Assembly (NCBI RefSeq): GCF_000517625.1
Contig: NZ_CP007055.1
Span: forward strand, 1,488,001 to 1,552,000
Direction of reading: 5' to 3'
DNA length: 64,000 bases
From: Halostagnicola larsenii XH-48
Lineage (GTDB): Archaea; Halobacteriota; Halobacteria; Halobacteriales; Natrialbaceae
The notes below the pieces were generated by a model. That model searched no databases. It saw only the letters and a program-made list of their open reading frames with translations, and had not been told where the DNA came from. A program made the translations under genes and the position numbers. This document shows positions 60,887 through 64,000 of this stretch, one piece after another (the stretch's first letter is position 1; the number at the start of each line of letters is the position of its first letter).

Positions 60887-63800
60887 GTCTTCCCGAGCGT
60901 ATCGCCGACGTCGTCACGACTCGTACCAAAACTGTCATCGTCGTCCTTCTAGTGTTGACCGCCCTCGTGGGGGCGGGGGCGACGATGGTCGACGACGATT
61001 CCTCGCTCGACCAGTTCGAGAGCGACTCGCCGGAGGGCGAGGCACAGGCCTACATCAACGAGAACTTCACCGCCGAAGAGGCCGAAAACACGACGAGCGT
61101 ACAGTTGATATACACGACTGAAAACCGTTCTGACAGCGCTGGTGGAGGGACCCAGCCTGCCGGCACCTCCAAAAACGCGCTCTCGCAGGAGTCGTTGCTC
61201 GCCTCGCTCGAGTTCCAACAGGAGCTACGGGACAACGAGTCGATCAACGACACCCTCGCCGAAGAGAACCCGATCGTCGGCGTCGAAAACCTCGTGGCCT
61301 ACACCGCGATCGCCGACGAGCAAGTCGCCGAACTCGAACAGCGGGGAAGCGAACTCGAGAACCGAAGCGCCGAACTCAACGAGACCAGCGAGCGACTCAG
61401 CGCAGGTATCGACGACGTTCGCGAAACCCAGCGAGCCTACGAGCAATTGAACGCGACGGCCGAGCCCGGTACGCCTGAGTACGAGACCCAAGCCCAGGAA
61501 TACGAGACGCAGATCGACGAAACCGTCGCCGAGGCGACCGCGGGACTCGACGACGAGCAGACCGCCGCGTACGAAGACGCGATCGAGAACGCCCGCTCGA
61601 TCGAATCCCAACTCGTGGCACTCGAGGCCGAGTACGGGGAGCAAGCCCAGGAGCAGGACGCCTATAGCGAACTGACAGCGCAGATGGAAGACGTCTACAC
61701 CGCCGCGACGATGGGCGTTCTCGAAGACGAGTACGCAGCCCTCGAGTCCGAATCCGAACGGCTCGAGGAAGACCAGGCGGCGCTCGAGGAGAGCGCTCAG
61801 AGCGACGAACAGCCAGCCCTCGATGACCAGATCGAAGCGCTCGAGGATCTCGACGACGAGGAGTTCGAAAGCGCCGTCGAGCGGACGCTCAGCGACGACA
61901 CCGACGCAGGCGACGGTTCGGCGCTCGGACTGATGCCGTCGTCGTACGAACCCGGGTCGACCGAGGCCGACGCGCGGATGACCTCGATTACGCAGTCGGC
62001 TTCGGACAGCGGTAGCGGCGGGTCCGAGATGGGTGCAGTTAGCGACCGAATCGTCGACAGTCAACTCGACATTCGCGAACTCGCGACCGACTACGACGAC
62101 GACGAACTCGCCGGCGGCTACATCGTCTTCGGCGGCGGTATCCTCACCGACGAGATCGACGGCTCGATGGCGGACAGTCTGGCTATCGTCGGCCCGCTCG
62201 CGCTTCTTTTCGTCGTCGCCGCGTTGGCAATCGCCTACCGCGATCCGATCGACATCGTCCTCGGCGTCGCGGGTATCGGTGCCGTGTTGATCTGGACGTT
62301 CGGATTCATGGGGTGGGCGGGAATCGCGTTCAACCAGATGTTCGTCGCCGTCCCGGTCTTGCTCATCGGGCTCTCTATCGACTACGCGATTCACGTCTTT
62401 ATGCGCCATCGCGAGCAGCGCGGGGCGGCAGACAGTTCGGCCGCGCAATCGGGGGCCGAGGCGACCGGCGAGCAACACGAACCAGACGATGTCCGCGGGT
62501 CGATGCGGATCGCGCTGGCTGGCGTGGGCGTCGCACTCGTCTGGGTCACCGCGACGACCGCGATCGGCTTCCTCGCGAACCTGGTGAGTCCCATCGGCCC
62601 GATTCAGGAGTTCGGCATCGTGAGTTCCGTCGGTATCGTCGCCGCGTTGATCGTCTTCGGCGGCCTCATTCCCGCGGCGAAAATCGAGATCGACTCGTTC
62701 CTCGAGGCACGGGGCTACGACCGACGAAAGCGAGCCTTCGGGACCGGCGAAGGCCGGTTCAGCGACGTCCTCGCCGTCGGATCGACCGCGGCACGGAAGG
62801 CCCCGCTGATCCTCATCGTCGCCGTCCTGTTGCTGACCGCTGGCGGCGTCTACGGCGCGACGCAGGTCGACACCAGTTTCAACCAGGAGGATTTCCTCGC
62901 GGAGAGTCCACCCGGGTGGACGGAGAACCTACCCGGACCGATGAGCCCCGGCGAGTATCAGGCCACCGACGACCTCGATTACGTCAACGAGAACTTCCAG
63001 CGCGCGGACTCGCAAGCGGAGATACTCACGCACGGGGCGGTTACCGACGACGAGACGCTCGAGCGAATACAGGGGGCGGAAGCGGAGGCGACTGAAAGCG
63101 ACGTCGCCTACACGCTCGCGAACGGCGAGGCCGAGGTGCAGAGTCCGCTCTCGGTGATGGAAGACACCGCCACACAGAACGAGTCGTTCAACGAGTCGTT
63201 CACCGCCGCGGATACGAACGGCGACGACGTTCCCGACGAAAACGTCTCCGCGCTGTACGACGAACTGTTCGAGGTAAACGAGGAGGGTGCCAGCGAGGTC
63301 ATCCACCGAACCGACGGCGGCGAGTACGAGTCAGTCCGCATGGTCGTCGCCATCGACGGGGACGCCGGCTTCGACAACACGACCGACGAGATGCGAACGA
63401 TCGCCGCGGGAATCAGCGATGGCGGCGGGGGCGGCGACCAGTTTGTCACCGAACCCGACGGACGCTGGAGTGCAATCGCGACCGGCGACCCGGTCGTCAG
63501 CTACGTCGTCGAGCAGGACCTTCTGGAGACGGTCTTGCAGAGCCTCATGATCACGCTCGTGGCCGTCTTCGTCTTCCTTTCCGTGGCCTATCGCCTGACC
63601 GGCAACAGCGCGACGCTGGGTGCCGTAACGTTGCTCCCGGTCGCGTTCTCGGTGAGCTGGATCCTCGGGACGATGTACCTCATCGGGATGCCGTTTAACG
63701 TCTTGACGGGGATGATCACGAGCCTGACCATCGGGCTCGGCGTGGCCTACAGCATCCACGTGAGCGCTCGATACACCCTCGAACTCGAGCGCCAGGGCAA

Positions 63801-64000
63801 CGTCTGGCATGCGATGCATACAACCGTCACTGGAACCGGCGGCGCGTTGCTCGGGAGCGCGGCGACGACGGTCGGCGGCTTCGGGACGCTCGCGTTCGCA
63901 ATCTTGCCCGTGCTTCGCCAGTTCGGCATCATCACCGCGCTGACGATCACGTACGCGTTCCTCGCGAGCGTCGTCGTCCTGCCGACGCTGCTCGTGCTCT
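60883..64000 (+). CDS. RND/MMPL-superfamily exporter (partial)
   Basis: 1039 codons in view, continuing past the right edge. Span 1 is at ~18-36, followed by a large extracytoplasmic loop that includes a long Glu/Gln-rich coiled coil (~140-310). A block of membrane spans begins near 430 (SLAIVGPLALLFVVAALAIAY) with the RND-type GLSIDYAIHVFMRH segment. A second periplasmic-side domain follows (~665-880), then a second block with GLGVAYSIHVSARY. The repeat of the (G-L-S/G-I/V-x-Y-x-I-H) motif is typical of MMPL/HpnN-like and SSD-containing exporters. Hydrophobic or lipid substrate is likely, but not shown. Confidence 0.88.
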   Translation, partial: MSLPERIADVVTTRTKTVIVVLLVLTALVGAGATMVDDDSSLDQFESDSPEGEAQAYINENFTAEEAENTTSVQLIYTTENRSDSAGGGTQPAGTSKNALSQESLLASLEFQQELRDNESINDTLAEENPIVGVENLVAYTAIADEQVAELEQRGSELENRSAELNETSERLSAGIDDVRETQRAYEQLNATAEPGTPEYETQAQEYETQIDETVAEATAGLDDEQTAAYEDAIENARSIESQLVALEAEYGEQAQEQDAYSELTAQMEDVYTAATMGVLEDEYAALESESERLEEDQAALEESAQSDEQPALDDQIEALEDLDDEEFESAVERTLSDDTDAGDGSALGLMPSSYEPGSTEADARMTSITQSASDSGSGGSEMGAVSDRIVDSQLDIRELATDYDDDELAGGYIVFGGGILTDEIDGSMADSLAIVGPLALLFVVAALAIAYRDPIDIVLGVAGIGAVLIWTFGFMGWAGIAFNQMFVAVPVLLIGLSIDYAIHVFMRHREQRGAADSSAAQSGAEATGEQHEPDDVRGSMRIALAGVGVALVWVTATTAIGFLANLVSPIGPIQEFGIVSSVGIVAALIVFGGLIPAAKIEIDSFLEARGYDRRKRAFGTGEGRFSDVLAVGSTAARKAPLILIVAVLLLTAGGVYGATQVDTSFNQEDFLAESPPGWTENLPGPMSPGEYQATDDLDYVNENFQRADSQAEILTHGAVTDDETLERIQGAEAEATESDVAYTLANGEAEVQSPLSVMEDTATQNESFNESFTAADTNGDDVPDENVSALYDELFEVNEEGASEVIHRTDGGEYESVRMVVAIDGDAGFDNTTDEMRTIAAGISDGGGGGDQFVTEPDGRWSAIATGDPVVSYVVEQDLLETVLQSLMITLVAVFVFLSVAYRLTGNSATLGAVTLLPVAFSVSWILGTMYLIGMPFNVLTGMITSLTIGLGVAYSIHVSARYTLELERQGNVWHAMHTTVTGTGGALLGSAATTVGGFGTLAFAILPVLRQFGIITALTITYAFLASVVVLPTLLVL

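Overview
The window is chromosomal DNA of a halophilic archaeon (class Halobacteria; the genome style fits the Natrialbales, but no genus can be fixed from the sequence alone). The signs are GC-rich DNA full of CTCGAG, very acidic predicted proteins, and TATA-like boxes 20-35 bases before start codons, as expected of leaderless mRNAs. Typical archaeal genes are present: geranylgeranylglyceryl phosphate synthase, the pantoate kinase / phosphopantothenate synthetase route to CoA, Nop5-fibrillarin, the overlapping lsm-rpl37e pair, Sir2, TrmB and bacterio-opsin-activator type regulators, Tat signal peptides, and a tRNA without encoded CCA. No rRNA, CRISPR array, complete insertion sequence or prophage was seen. 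This looks like core chromosome with one lower-GC patch.

Layout. 1-2926: dppB-dppC-dppD peptide-type ABC importer genes, minus strand, running off the left edge. 3441-9940: HD-domain hydrolase, lipoprotein, amidohydrolase, the two archaeal CoA enzymes, an HTH regulator and a secreted Tat lipase-like protein. 10039-17900: aspS, sir2, a second HTH regulator, GGGP synthase, azlCD, a methyltransferase, threonine synthase, rpl37e and lsm. 17900-20200: a lower-GC patch with an ABC-2 type permease and its ATPase arranged convergently. 20439-27044: small membrane proteins, a zincin, TrmB, an MFS transporter behind a palindromic operator-like site, and unknown genes. 27197-29596: a large orphan histidine kinase with two nearly identical GAF modules. 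29910-39290: tyrS, a degenerate M24 protein, an HTH protein, gamma-glutamylcysteine ligase, fibrillarin and Nop5, DUF63, an inositol-phosphatase family enzyme and an SDR. 39441-50019: tRNA-Leu(CAA), zinc ribbon, DUF309, a deacylase, a sugar dehydrogenase, glutaredoxin, an SLC13 transporter, a PfkB kinase, a Gfo/Idh oxidoreductase, membrane proteins and a PAPS-reductase-like enzyme. 50226-60585: wecB with a DUF354 gene, an aldo/keto reductase, geranylgeranyl reductase, PAC2, an m5C methyltransferase with its partner domain, ZIP, and an MBL-fold RNase Z-like protein. 60883-64000: an RND/MMPL exporter cut by the right edge.

Working links. Pantoate kinase and phosphopantothenate synthetase carry out successive CoA steps. 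GGGP synthase and geranylgeranyl reductase act at the start and end of archaeal lipid synthesis. Fibrillarin and Nop5 form the box C/D RNP core. GshA and the CGYS glutaredoxin belong to thiol chemistry. The wecB-DUF354 pair suggests surface glycan synthesis.

The most unusual signals are non-coding. Three unrelated genes carry decayed tandem duplications of their own 3' ends beyond the stop codon (amidohydrolase, threonine synthase, geranylgeranyl reductase). There is a candidate structured RNA at 59158-59236, a run of three hairpins at 30988-31083, and operator-like palindromes in the MFS and PAPS-reductase-like promoters. I found no convincing complete new multi-gene defence or metabolic system.
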